A stretch of 64,000 nt of DNA from an uncultured Clostridia bacterium. GTDB taxonomy: Bacteria; Bacillota; Clostridia; Oscillospirales; Acutalibacteraceae. The position numbers were made by a program, and so were the translations under genes. Below the pieces are notes generated by a model that saw nothing but the letters and a program-made list of their open reading frames with translations, was not told where the DNA came from and did no database searches. Shown piece by piece: positions 51,854 to 60,137 of the stretch; positions within the stretch are counted from its first letter, which is position 1, and each line of letters begins with the position of its first letter. The stretch is taken from positions 24,250 through 88,249 of the forward strand of contig CAKNOA010000002.1 of the NCBI GenBank assembly GCA_930990065.1, read 5' to 3'.

Positions 51854-52979
51854 ACGATCCCTCCTCCCGATAAGTAAAGACCGGAAGATCGTCCGGCGGC
51901 GTCACGGTGTCAGGCAGCGACCCGATGTGAATTAGCCTGACGCTGCTGCCCATCGCCTGCTTTTGTGTGGCATAGGCGAAAATATCCGCGTTGGCGTAAC
52001 AAGTCAAAATGACAATGTCGCTGCTATTTATATCCCGGCAGGTGGTGCCAAGGAATGTGGGGAAATTTTCGGTGCTAGATAGGGGCAGGGCCGCTAAACG
52101 GCGCATCAGTTCGTTGACATGTTCGCGCCCGTGGTATTCTTCGGTGACCACCGCCTCGCGGCTGTGCAGCGGCCCGGCATTGCAGAGGAACCGCACGGGG
52201 ATCCCGGTGCGCAGCGTGCTGTCAAAGTACCCGGCGGCCAGGCGGATGGCGTCTTCGATTTTGTCCTTATCGATCACGCCGTCTTTTTCATAGGGGCGGC
52301 TTTGTATGTTCAAAATGACCGACAAGCTCTGCCCGGCGGAATATTCGTTATTGTGCACCATCAGCTCCCCCTGGCGGGCGGTGGCCAGCCAGTGGATGCG
52401 GTTCATGGTGTCGCCGGGGGTATAGGCCCGCACCCCGGCAATGAGGAACGGGTCGAAAAGCAGGTGGCGCCGCACAATCACGTCGCCAATCATGTGTTTG
52501 GGCGTGCGGAAATCCAGCGTCAGGTCGGCCGGGGCCGGTAAAACCGTCAGCCGGGCATTGACATCCACCATTTGGGACGGGGAACAGCCCCCCAATAGGT
52601 CGGTGGTGACCAGTACCACCTTTTTCAAATCATAAATACCGCGTTTTAAACAGCGCACTTTCCACCGGCGGGTGACCTTGTGGTGGGGTTTCATCATGAA
52701 AAAGCTGGGCACAAAGCGGGTTTCTTCGGTCACCAGGGACTGGGAATCGGCAAATTCCAGCCACCGCGACGAGGTGAGTTCCGCTTTCAGCCACGGCAGC
52801 GGCAAAAGCCCGCGGTTTTCCACCTCTTCGATCAGGGCGATTTCGTCGCCCTCCATGGCTTCGGAGGTGCTGAACCGGCAGGTGTACCGCAGCTTGCGAA
52901 ACGAAAATTTGCGAAATACCAGCCCCTGCAGCCACACCGCCAGGACCAGCAGCACCAGTACGGCAAGCAGTGTCATCAT
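51834..52979 (-). CDS. DUF58 domain protein
   Basis: 381 residues: an N-terminal transmembrane segment (LLAVLVLLVLAVWLQGLVF), a beta-rich part, and the DUF58 signature (VRAYTPGDTMNRIHWLATARQGELMVHNNE) followed by a vWA-like segment. DUF58 proteins go with MoxR ATPases in membrane-linked chaperone-like systems. It begins 7 bases after the moxR stop. Confidence 0.88.
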   Translation of the reverse strand: MMTLLAVLVLLVLAVWLQGLVFRKFSFRKLRYTCRFSTSEAMEGDEIALIEEVENRGLLPLPWLKAELTSSRWLEFADSQSLVTEETRFVPSFFMMKPHHKVTRRWKVRCLKRGIYDLKKVVLVTTDLLGGCSPSQMVDVNARLTVLPAPADLTLDFRTPKHMIGDVIVRRHLLFDPFLIAGVRAYTPGDTMNRIHWLATARQGELMVHNNEYSAGQSLSVILNIQSRPYEKDGVIDKDKIEDAIRLAAGYFDSTLRTGIPVRFLCNAGPLHSREAVVTEEYHGREHVNELMRRLAALPLSSTENFPTFLGTTCRDINSSDIVILTCYANADIFAYATQKQAMGSSVRLIHIGSLPDTVTPPDDLPVFTYREEGSYGTSQP

Positions 52980-52986
52980 GGCGCGG

Positions 52987-53940
52987 TCACCTTTTTTCGG
53001 TGGGCACCGGGACCGTCATCAAAATCTGCTCCAGCGCCGTGCAGGCGCCCTGGGCCGACTGGTTCAGGTTGTGCCCGCGCAGCATAATGCGGTGGGCCAG
53101 CACATCGGTAAACACGGCTTTTACATCGTCGGGCCACACGGCTTCGCGGCCGCAAACGGCGGCGTGGGCCTGGCTGGCCCGCAATAGCGCCAGCGACCCC
53201 CGGGGGCTTACGCCCAGGCGGATGGATTCATCCCGCCGGGTGGCTGAGGCCAGGTGCTGAATATAGGAAAGCACCGCATCGCTCACGGGCATTTGCCGCA
53301 CCAGGGTGCGCGCTTGCATCAGTTCATCAATGGTGACAACGCCTTTTAAATCGTCCAGCGGGCTCTTTTCCCGGAAGGCCGACAGCATATTTTTCTCTTC
53401 CTGTTCATCCGGGTATCCCATGGAAAGCCGCATGAAAAACCGGTCCAGCTGGGCTTCCGGCAGGGGGAAGGTGCCCTGGATTTCAATGGGGTTCTGGGTG
53501 GCGGCGACAAAGAAGGGCTGGTTTAGCACCATGGTTTCGCCGTCCACGCTCACCTGGCCTTCTTCCATACATTCCAGCAAGCTGGACTGGGTACGGGGGG
53601 TGGCGCGGTTGATTTCATCGGCCAGCAGTAAATTGGTAAAGATCGGGCCCGGGCGGAACGTAAATTCCCCGGTTTTTTGGGAATACACGTGGGCGCCGGT
53701 TAAATCGCTGGGCAATAGGTCCGGGGTGAACTGCACCCGGGTAAAACGGCAATCGAGGGATTTGGCCAGCGCTTTCACGAGCGTTGTCTTCCCGGTGCCG
53801 GGCAAATCTTCCAGCAAAATGTGCCCGCCGCACAGCAGGCACAAAATGACTTTGTCAATGACATCGCCTTTTCCTTTAATAACAGTTTCCATGTTGGTTT
53901 TCAGCCGGTCGTGCAGCTGGCGGATCTCTTGTTGCTCCAT
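52987..53940 (-). CDS. MoxR-family AAA+ ATPase
   Basis: 317 residues. AAA+ ATPase with Walker A LLEDLPGTGKTTLVKALA, Walker B LLLADEINRATPRTQSSLLE, sensor FFVAATQNPIE and an arginine finger region. MoxR ATPases act as chaperones that load cofactors or assemble complexes; the client here is unknown. First gene of a three-gene operon with DUF58 and DUF4129 proteins. Confidence 0.93.
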   Translation of the reverse strand: MEQQEIRQLHDRLKTNMETVIKGKGDVIDKVILCLLCGGHILLEDLPGTGKTTLVKALAKSLDCRFTRVQFTPDLLPSDLTGAHVYSQKTGEFTFRPGPIFTNLLLADEINRATPRTQSSLLECMEEGQVSVDGETMVLNQPFFVAATQNPIEIQGTFPLPEAQLDRFFMRLSMGYPDEQEEKNMLSAFREKSPLDDLKGVVTIDELMQARTLVRQMPVSDAVLSYIQHLASATRRDESIRLGVSPRGSLALLRASQAHAAVCGREAVWPDDVKAVFTDVLAHRIMLRGHNLNQSAQGACTALEQILMTVPVPTEKR

Positions 53941-54013
53941 GGGTTTTAGTCAACTCCTTTATAACGTCCCGGTGGGCGATTGTACGGATGATTTTGCGAA
54001 AAATTCACTATCA

Positions 54014-54042
54014 CTCTACCATGTTTCGCACACAAAAGCAAG
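54014..54042 (-). promoter_or_regulatory. Probable moxR promoter
   Basis: On the minus strand TTGCTT, 17 bases, TAGAGT. Confidence 0.5.
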
Positions 54043-54130
54043 AAATCGAGCACTATATTTCGTCTTTTTGCCAAAATGATTTCTTTTGCGTTGAATCCTT
54101 TGGCGAAAACCAGATTCCGCTGAAAACCGG

Positions 54131-54159
54131 TGGACAAACCGGGGGAAAACGGGTATAAT
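54131..54159 (+). promoter_or_regulatory. Sigma-A promoter of pyrB
   Basis: TGGACA at 54131-54136, 17 bases, TATAAT at 54154-54159. Transcription should start near 54166. Confidence 0.8.
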
Positions 54160-54177
54160 ATGGAGCGAAAGAAAGAC

Positions 54178-54214
54178 AAAGGGGGGCTTTTTAAAAACAG
54201 CACCCCCTTTTTTT
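54178..54214 (+). terminator. Attenuator-type terminator in the pyrB leader
   Basis: AAAGGGGGGCT pairs with AGC-A-CCCCCTTT (one bulge) and is followed by T residues to 54214. It begins about 12 bases after the predicted start of transcription. No plus-strand gene precedes it, so its only apparent target is the pyrB transcript. Confidence 0.8.
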
Positions 54215-54289
54215 AGGGCCTTGTGTGCTGTGTAAGGGCCCGAAGGAAGCAAAAAACGGTTAGTGTGAAGAAAGGAGTCGATCCGGTCC

Positions 54290-55231
54290 ATGAGTCTGCG
54301 CCATTTGATCGATCCGCTGGATTTTTCCCGGCAGGAAGTGGAGGAACTTTTGAACTGTGCCGATGATATCGCGGCCGATCGCAGCCGGTATGCCCACGTG
54401 TGCGACGGCAAAAAACTGGCCACGCTGTTTTACGAACCCAGCACCCGCACCCGCCTGAGTTTCGAAGCGGCCATGCTGAACCTGGGCGGGCAGGTACTGG
54501 GCTTTTCGGAAGCCAGTTCCAGCTCGGCGGCCAAAGGGGAAACCGTCGAAGATACCATTCGGGTGATTTCCTGCTATGCCGATATCTGCGCCATGCGCCA
54601 CCCCAAAGAAGGCGCCCCGCTGGTAGCGGCCCGGTACGCCCGTATTCCCGTGATTAACGCCGGGGACGGCGGCCATCAGCACCCCACCCAGACCCTCACC
54701 GATTTGATGACCATCCGCCAGAAGACCGGGCGGCTCGATCATCTGACCATCGGGCTGTGCGGCGACCTGAAATTTGGGCGTACGGTGCATTCCCTCATTA
54801 AGTCCCTGGCCCGGCAGGAAGATATCCGCTTTTACCTGATTTCGCCGGAAGAACTGCGCCTGCCCGATTATGTGCGGCAGGAAGCCATCGAAGACCGGGG
54901 CCATTTTTATAAAGAAGTACGCACCATGGAAGAAGTCATGCCGGAACTCGATATCCTGTATATGACAAGGGTGCAGCGCGAGCGCTTCTTTAACGAAGAA
55001 GATTACATCCGTTTAAAGGATACGTACATCCTCGACCTCAAAAAACTGGAAGCGGCTAAGCCCGGCCTGGCGGTCTTACATCCGCTGCCCCGGGTGAACG
55101 AAATCACCCCGGAAGTGGACAACGACCCCCGCGCGGCTTATTTTGAACAGGCGCAAAACGGCGTGTATGTGCGCATGGCGCTGATTATGAAGCTGCTGGG
55201 CCTTCACGGGCCGGAAGCGAAACAGGCATAA
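54290..55231 (+). CDS. pyrB: Aspartate carbamoyltransferase, catalytic chain
   Basis: Makes carbamoyl-aspartate for UMP synthesis. 313 residues: carbamoyl-phosphate site [17 protein letters not shown], the loop [30 protein letters not shown], and HPLPRVNEI. With pyrI directly downstream, the enzyme should be the allosteric class B dodecamer. AAAGGAG lies 12 bases before the ATG, a long but usable distance. Confidence 0.97.
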   Translation: MSLRHLIDPLDFSRQEVEELLNCADDIAADRSRYAHVCDGKKLATLFYEPSTRTRLSFEAAMLNLGGQVLGFSEASSSSAAKGETVEDTIRVISCYADICAMRHPKEGAPLVAARYARIPVINAGDGGHQHPTQTLTDLMTIRQKTGRLDHLTIGLCGDLKFGRTVHSLIKSLARQEDIRFYLISPEELRLPDYVRQEAIEDRGHFYKEVRTMEEVMPELDILYMTRVQRERFFNEEDYIRLKDTYILDLKKLEAAKPGLAVLHPLPRVNEITPEVDNDPRAAYFEQAQNGVYVRMALIMKLLGLHGPEAKQA

Positions 55232-55246
55232 AGGAGGGGCGCATTT

Positions 55247-55687
55247 ATGAATATCGACAGTTTGCAAAAGGGAATCGTGATTGACCACATCCGGGCCGGT
55301 TCGGGCATGCGGATTTACGAACTGCTGGAACTCGATAAGCTCGACTGCTGTGTGGCCGTGATCAAAAACGCCCGCAGCACCAAATACGGGCGCAAAGATA
55401 TCATCAAAATCGAAGACGCCATCGAACTGAACCTGGATATCCTGGGCTTTATCGATCACAATATCACCGTGGATATCATTGAAAACGGGAAAATTGTGGA
55501 AAAGAAGCAATTAAAACTCCCCCACCGGCTGAAAAACGTGATCACCTGCCGCAACCCGCGGTGCATCACCAGCGTGGAACCCCACATTGACCAGATTTTC
55601 GTGCTCAGCAGCGAAAAACGCCGCCAGTACCGCTGCGCGTACTGCGAACAGGCGTATGAAGACCCCACGGGAAAAACGGTCCTGTAA
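55247..55687 (+). CDS. pyrI: Aspartate carbamoyltransferase, regulatory chain
   Basis: PyrI binds CTP/UTP or ATP and holds the catalytic trimers together through a zinc site. 146 residues, with the four zinc cysteines Cys101, Cys106, Cys130 and Cys133 intact and the N-terminal allosteric domain (GIVIDHIRAGSGMRIYELL). It follows pyrB by 15 bases. Confidence 0.96.
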   Translation: MNIDSLQKGIVIDHIRAGSGMRIYELLELDKLDCCVAVIKNARSTKYGRKDIIKIEDAIELNLDILGFIDHNITVDIIENGKIVEKKQLKLPHRLKNVITCRNPRCITSVEPHIDQIFVLSSEKRRQYRCAYCEQAYEDPTGKTVL

Positions 55688-55701
55688 AAGGAGAGACCGC
55701 C

Positions 55702-56367
55702 ATGCATGTGTTTGATATCATCGGCCCGGTGATGATCGGGCCTTCCAGTTCCCATACGGCGGGCGCCGTGCGGCTGGGCAATGTGGCCCACGCCATGCTC
55801 AAAGAGCCGCCGGTGCGCGGGGTCATCACCCTGTGCGGGTCGTTTGCCAAAACCGGCCGCGGCCACGGCACCGACCGGGCGCTCACGGCGGGCATTATGG
55901 GTATGCGGCCCGACGACACCCGCATCCGCGACAGTTTGCGCCTGGCGCAGGAACAGGGCTTTGCTGTTTCGTTCTGCCGGGAAGAGCGGGACGGTGTGCA
56001 CCCGAATACGGCCATTCTGCAGGTAGAGGGCGCATCCGGCCATACGGTTACGGTGGAAGGGGCTTCCATAGGCGGAGGCAGTATTTGTGTGACAAAACTC
56101 AACGGGATGCCGGTGGAAATCAGCGGCGAATCCACCACCGTGCTGGTGCTGCACGAAGATGTGCCCGGGGTGATTGCCGCCGTCACGAATTTTTTGGCCG
56201 CCTGTGGGCTCAACATTGCGGCGTTCCGCATGAGCCACCACGAAAAAGGGGAACTGGCGCTGATGAGCATTGAACTGGACGGCGATGCCCCCGATTCCCT
56301 GTGCCAGTCGGTGGAAAACTTTGCCAATGTGCGCAGCTGTACGCTGCTGCACGCCCTGGCCCGGTGA
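55702..56367 (+). CDS. sdaAB: L-serine dehydratase, beta subunit
   Basis: Small subunit of the two-part iron-sulfur L-serine dehydratase that makes pyruvate and ammonia. 221 residues: FDIIGPVMIGPSSSHTAGAVRLG and a C-terminal ACT domain (VLVLHEDVPGVIAAVTNFL). It begins 14 bases after pyrI, so serine degradation appears joined to the pyrBI transcript. Confidence 0.94.
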   Translation: MHVFDIIGPVMIGPSSSHTAGAVRLGNVAHAMLKEPPVRGVITLCGSFAKTGRGHGTDRALTAGIMGMRPDDTRIRDSLRLAQEQGFAVSFCREERDGVHPNTAILQVEGASGHTVTVEGASIGGGSICVTKLNGMPVEISGESTTVLVLHEDVPGVIAAVTNFLAACGLNIAAFRMSHHEKGELALMSIELDGDAPDSLCQSVENFANVRSCTLLHALAR

Positions 56368-56378
56368 GGAGGAAAGCG

Positions 56379-57278
56379 ATGACGACAGTAAAAGGCCTGG
56401 TGGAACAGGCAGAAAAAGAAGGCGTGGCGCTTTCGGATGTGGTGCTGCAGCGGGAAAATGAGAGCACCGGCACAAGAAAAGAAGAACTGCTGGAACACAT
56501 GTACCGCAACCTTTCCGTGATGCGGGATTCCTGCCGGGAAGGGGAAAACCCCAATTTGCGCTCCGAAAGCGGCCTGTCCGGTGGGGACAGTGCCAAAATG
56601 ATGGAACGGGCCCGCAGCGGCGAGAATTTGTGCGGGCCGTTTTTCGGCAAGGCGTTGGCGAGAGCTTTAGCCGTATCGGAATGCAACGCCTGTATGGGGC
56701 GCATCGTAGCGGCGCCCACGGCGGGCAGCTGCGGCATTTTGCCGGCGGCGGTGCTCACCACCATGGAAGAAAAGAACCTGCCGGAAGAAACGGCGGTGAA
56801 AGCACTGTTTACCGCGGCGGGCATCGGCATGGCCATCGCCGAAGGGGCTAGCATTTCCGGTGCCCAGGGCGGGTGCCAGGCCGAAGTGGGATCGGCGTCC
56901 GCGATGGCGGCGGCCGCTATCACCGAAATGATGGGCGGCACGCCGGATATGTGCGCCCATGCCTGCGCCATGGCGCTGAAAAACGTGCTGGGGCTGGTGT
57001 GCGACCCGGTGGCCGGTCTGGTGGAAGTCCCGTGCATTAAGCGCAACGCCATGGGCGTAGCCAACGCCCTGGCGGCGGCGGAAATGGCGCTGTGCGGGAT
57101 CGAAAGCCGCATTCCCGCCGACGAAGTGATTTTGGCTATGCGCCGGGTGGGCGACAGTATGCCCGGTTCCCTGAGAGAAACGGCCGAAGGAGGGTTAGCC
57201 GCCACGCCTACCGGGCGGCGGCTGGCCGAAGAAATTCTGGGAGGGAAAAAAGCCGAAAAAACCCAGGAAACACCTTGA
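56379..57278 (+). CDS. sdaAA: L-serine dehydratase, alpha subunit
   Basis: Large subunit carrying the [4Fe-4S] cluster. 299 residues with cluster-type cysteines in CNACMGRIVAAPTAGSCG and CDPVAGLVEVPC, and GASISGAQGGCQAEVGSA. ATG 56379 follows GAGGAGG; the frame upstream belongs to sdaAB in another phase. Its stop codon lies inside the -35 box of the rplU promoter. Confidence 0.95.
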   Translation: MTTVKGLVEQAEKEGVALSDVVLQRENESTGTRKEELLEHMYRNLSVMRDSCREGENPNLRSESGLSGGDSAKMMERARSGENLCGPFFGKALARALAVSECNACMGRIVAAPTAGSCGILPAAVLTTMEEKNLPEETAVKALFTAAGIGMAIAEGASISGAQGGCQAEVGSASAMAAAAITEMMGGTPDMCAHACAMALKNVLGLVCDPVAGLVEVPCIKRNAMGVANALAAAEMALCGIESRIPADEVILAMRRVGDSMPGSLRETAEGGLAATPTGRRLAEEILGGKKAEKTQETP

Positions 57279-57303
57279 CATTTCGATTTTTGTATGGTAC
57301 GCT
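57275..57303 (+). promoter_or_regulatory. Promoter of rplU-prp-rpmA
   Basis: TTGACA at 57275-57280 (containing the sdaAA TGA), 17 bases, TACGCT at 57298-57303 with TGG before it (extended -10). Confidence 0.65.
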
Positions 57304-57309
57304 TAGTAA

Positions 57310-57388
57310 GCCGCTTATTCCGGGCTTTTGTAAAAAAGTGGTGAAAACCCGCCTGGCGTAGCGAGTTTAAAGAAAAGGCAGGACCTTG
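57310..57388 (+). ncRNA. L21 ribosomal protein leader
   Basis: The leader contains TTTTGTAAAAAAGTGGTGAA, ACCCGCCTGGCGTAGCGAG and TTTAAAGAAAAGGCAGGACC, matching from memory the Firmicutes L21 leader, which regulates rplU-prp-rpmA by L21 binding. I could not run a covariance search. Confidence 0.65.
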
Positions 57389-57393
57389 GAACG

Positions 57394-57702
57394 ATGTTTG
57401 CAATCATTGAAACCGGCGGCAAGCAGTACAAAGTACAGTTCGGCGATGAAATCTTCGTTGAAAAGCTGGCCGCAGAAGAGAACGAAACCGTAACTTTCCC
57501 GGTCGTGGCAATTTGTGACGACGACGGAATGAAAGTGGGCAAGCCTTATGTGGAAGGCGCCAGCGTGACCGGCAAAGTCATGAAGAATGGCAAAGGCCGT
57601 AAGATCACGGTGTGGACCTACAAACCCAAGAAGGGCTCCGCTCGCAAGATGGGCCACCGTCAGCCCTACACGAAGGTACAGATCGAGGCCGTGAACGCCT
57701 AA
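57394..57702 (+). CDS. rplU: 50S ribosomal protein L21
   Basis: 102 residues: [20 protein letters not shown] and the C-terminal [14 protein letters not shown] typical of L21, a 23S rRNA-binding protein. Codon use is highly biased. First gene of the rplU-prp-rpmA trio. Confidence 0.99.
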   Translation: MFAIIETGGKQYKVQFGDEIFVEKLAAEENETVTFPVVAICDDDGMKVGKPYVEGASVTGKVMKNGKGRKITVWTYKPKKGSARKMGHRQPYTKVQIEAVNA

Positions 57703-57709
57703 TTGTGCC

Positions 57710-58033
57710 ATGATACGTGCTTCTTTTGAAAAAAGCCGGGCAACGGGTTTTTTCACGGGCTTTACCGTAAAAGGCCATGCCGGTTACAGCGAAGAAGGAA
57801 GCGACATCGTATGCGCAGCCGTTTCGTCGGCGGTGTATATGACGGTCAACACGATCACCGATGTGCTTTGTCTGCCCGCGCAGATAAGGGAACAAGACGG
57901 GGATCTGCGGTGCCGGGTAAGCGAAGAAAACGCTGCCGCGTGCCGTGTGTGTATGGAAGGGCTGCATCTGCATTTGGACAGTCTTTCCGGGCAATATGCC
58001 CATTATTTACAAGTTTCGATTCTGGAGGTGTAA
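57710..58033 (+). CDS. prp: Ribosomal-processing cysteine protease Prp
   Basis: Prp (YsxB) removes the N-terminal extension of L27 in Firmicutes. 107 residues with catalytic His23 in KGHAGY and Cys35 in DIVCAAVS. The adjacent L27 has the matching cleavable extension. It sits 7 bases after rplU and 3 bases before rpmA. Confidence 0.95.
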   Translation: MIRASFEKSRATGFFTGFTVKGHAGYSEEGSDIVCAAVSSAVYMTVNTITDVLCLPAQIREQDGDLRCRVSEENAAACRVCMEGLHLHLDSLSGQYAHYLQVSILEV

Positions 58034-58036
58034 AGA

Positions 58037-58321
58037 ATGCTGAAGATCAATATTCAGTTGTTCGCTCATAAAAAAGGTATGGGTTCCACGAAGAACGGCC
58101 GTGATTCCGAGTCCAAGCGTCTTGGCGTGAAGCGTGCCGACGGGCAGTTCGTACTGGCCGGCAACATCCTGGTGAAACAGCGTGGAACGCACATCCATCC
58201 CGGCAACAACGTTGGCCGTGGGTCGGACGACTCCCTGTTTGCCAAAGTGGATGGCCGCGTGAAGTTCGAACGCGTAGGCCGCGACCGCAAGCAGGTCAGC
58301 GTATACGCTGTGGAACAGTAA
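58037..58321 (+). CDS. rpmA: 50S ribosomal protein L27, with cleavable extension
   Basis: 94 residues. The first nine (MLKINIQLF) form the Prp-cleaved extension, cut expected before [15 protein letters not shown]. The mature N-terminus reaches toward the peptidyl-transferase centre. The remainder ([31 protein letters not shown] in two conserved blocks) is standard L27. Confidence 0.98.
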   Translation: MLKINIQLFAHKKGMGSTKNGRDSESKRLGVKRADGQFVLAGNILVKQRGTHIHPGNNVGRGSDDSLFAKVDGRVKFERVGRDRKQVSVYAVEQ

Positions 58322-58336
58322 TTTCTGATCATTCGA

Positions 58337-58369
58337 AGATCCCGGGGCAGCAATGTTCCGGGATTTTTC
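58337..58369 (+). terminator. Terminator after rpmA
   Basis: ATCCCGG pairs with CCGGGAT around GGCAGCAATGTT and is followed by TTTTT. obgE follows 45 bases later and may be reached by read-through. Confidence 0.85.
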
Positions 58370-58413
58370 ATTTTGTATCGTGCCGCGCTAAAGCGGGAAA
58401 GGAGGACGCAGGC

Positions 58414-59688
58414 ATGTTTATCGACGTAGCAAAAATTCTGGTGCGGGCCGGTTCCGGCGGCAATGGCGCCGTGGCGTTCCACCGGGAAAAGTTTGTGGCT
58501 TCCGGCGGACCGGACGGCGGCGACGGCGGCCGCGGGGGCGACATTGTGTTTGAAGTGGACACCAATTTGTCGACCTTGGCGGATTTCCGGTACAAACGGA
58601 AGTATGTGGCCAAAAACGGGGAACCCGGACGCGGTGCCCGCTGTAACGGGAAAAAAGGGGAAGACTGTATCATCCGGGTGCCTGACGGCACGCTGGTGAA
58701 AGAAGCTTCTACCGGCCGCATTCTGGCCGACCTGTCCGATAAGGAACGGCACGTGATTGCCCGCGGCGGCAAGGGCGGCTGGGGCAACTGCCATTTTGCT
58801 ACCCCCACCCGGCAGACGCCCCGGTTTGCGAAACCCGGCCTGCCCGGGGAAGAGCTGGAACTGCAATTGGAACTGAAACTGCTGGCCGATGTGGGGCTGG
58901 TGGGCTTTCCGAATGTAGGCAAATCCACCCTCATTTCGGTGGTGAGCGAAGCAAAACCCAATATCGCGAACTATCATTTCACCACCCTGACGCCGGTATT
59001 GGGCGTGGTACACATGGGAGAAGGCAGCAGCTTTGTCATGGCCGATATCCCCGGGCTCATCGAAGGCGCCTGGGAAGGGGCCGGGCTGGGGCACCAGTTC
59101 CTACGCCACGTGGAGCGCTGCCGCATGCTGGTGCATGTGGTGGACGTGTCCGGCAGTGAAGGGCGCGACCCGAAAGAAGATTTCCGGGTGATTAACGAAG
59201 AACTGAAAAAGTTTAACCCCGAACTGGCCACCCGTCCCATGTTGGTGGCGGGCAACAAGTGCGACTTAACCGACGACGAAACCGTGGAAGAGTTTGCAAA
59301 GTTCGTGCGGGACCAGGGGTATGAATTCTTCCCGATCATGGCGGCCATCCGGTACCAGGTGGACCCGCTGCTCAAACGCATCCAGGGCATGCTGTCGCAG
59401 CTGCCGCCGGTCAAACGGTACGAAGCCGAACCGGCGCCCGTTATGCCTCTGGAAGACCTTACAAACCGGGAAGTCAAAATTACCCGGCTGGATTCCGACG
59501 TGTACAGCGTGGAAGCCGACTGGCTGCTGCAGATTTTGAAAACGGTGAATTTCGACGATACCGAAGGGCTGCAGTACTTTGACCGGGTGTTGCTGGAAAC
59601 CGGCGTGATTGACGCGCTGCGGAAAGCCGGGGTCCAGGAGGGCGACACCGTCAGCCTGTATAACTTGGAATTTGACTTTGTGGAATAA
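58414..59688 (+). CDS. obgE: Obg GTPase
   Basis: Obg binds the 50S subunit and affects ribosome assembly, stress response and sporulation. 424 residues: the glycine-rich Obg fold (RAGSGGNGAVAFHREK, GGDGGRGGDIVFEVD), the G domain with GFPNVGKSTLISVV and NKCD, and a C-terminal OCT domain (about 345-424). AAAGGAGGA precedes the ATG. Confidence 0.97.
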   Translation: MFIDVAKILVRAGSGGNGAVAFHREKFVASGGPDGGDGGRGGDIVFEVDTNLSTLADFRYKRKYVAKNGEPGRGARCNGKKGEDCIIRVPDGTLVKEASTGRILADLSDKERHVIARGGKGGWGNCHFATPTRQTPRFAKPGLPGEELELQLELKLLADVGLVGFPNVGKSTLISVVSEAKPNIANYHFTTLTPVLGVVHMGEGSSFVMADIPGLIEGAWEGAGLGHQFLRHVERCRMLVHVVDVSGSEGRDPKEDFRVINEELKKFNPELATRPMLVAGNKCDLTDDETVEEFAKFVRDQGYEFFPIMAAIRYQVDPLLKRIQGMLSQLPPVKRYEAEPAPVMPLEDLTNREVKITRLDSDVYSVEADWLLQILKTVNFDDTEGLQYFDRVLLETGVIDALRKAGVQEGDTVSLYNLEFDFVE

Positions 59689-59702
59689 AAGGGGGCGGCA
59701 CA

Positions 59703-60137
59703 TTGGAACGATTGTGGGGTTCCCCTTGTGATCCCAAAACCATGAATGCGCTGGCGCTGGCTTTTGTGGGCGACGGCGTATTTGAACTGCTGGTGCGGGA
59801 AAAACTCAGCTGTGAAAGCCGTTTGCCGGTGTCACAACTGCACCGCCAGGCGGTGGAACAGGTGTGCGCCCGGCAGCAGGCCATGGACGGCCAGCGGCTG
59901 TGGCCGCACCTGACGGAAGAAGAACAGCAGGTGTACCGCCGTGGGCGCAATGCCCGGGTACACCATGTGCCCAAACACGCCAATGTGGCCGATTACCATG
60001 CGGCCACGGCCTTGGAAACGCTGTTCGGGTATTTATATTTGCAGGGAGCGCTTGCCCGGGTGCGGGAACTGTTTGCCTGCCTGATGGATGAGCAGGTGGC
60101 ACCGGACGCTTCGCCTGCGGAAAAGAGGGAATCATGA
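59703..60137 (+). CDS. mrnC: Mini-ribonuclease III
   Basis: Mini-III is an RNase III-like enzyme without a dsRNA-binding domain that matures the ends of 23S rRNA. 144 residues starting at TTG 59703 (AAAAGGGGGCGG upstream): the metal-binding LAFVGDGVFELLVRE and the second acidic motif ATALETLFGYLYL. It overlaps the yitT-like gene by 4 bases. Confidence 0.92.
   Translation: MERLWGSPCDPKTMNALALAFVGDGVFELLVREKLSCESRLPVSQLHRQAVEQVCARQQAMDGQRLWPHLTEEEQQVYRRGRNARVHHVPKHANVADYHAATALETLFGYLYLQGALARVRELFACLMDEQVAPDASPAEKRES

Larger units (their letters stand above)
53941..54289. other. Divergent region between moxR and pyrB
   Basis: 349 bases with a minus-strand moxR promoter, a plus-strand pyrB promoter, an intrinsic terminator directly after the latter, and a 75-base leader with a GGGCCTT/AAGGGCCC hairpin before the pyrB Shine-Dalgarno. 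No PyrR anti-antiterminator consensus is recognisable. Confidence 0.6.

Noticed and set aside
54160..54216. 18-codon leader peptide overlapping the pyrB attenuator (ATG right after the -10 box, stop in the T-run)
   Set aside because: It would resemble a pyrL-type leader, but its ATG lies upstream of the expected transcription start and has no Shine-Dalgarno, so it should not be translated.
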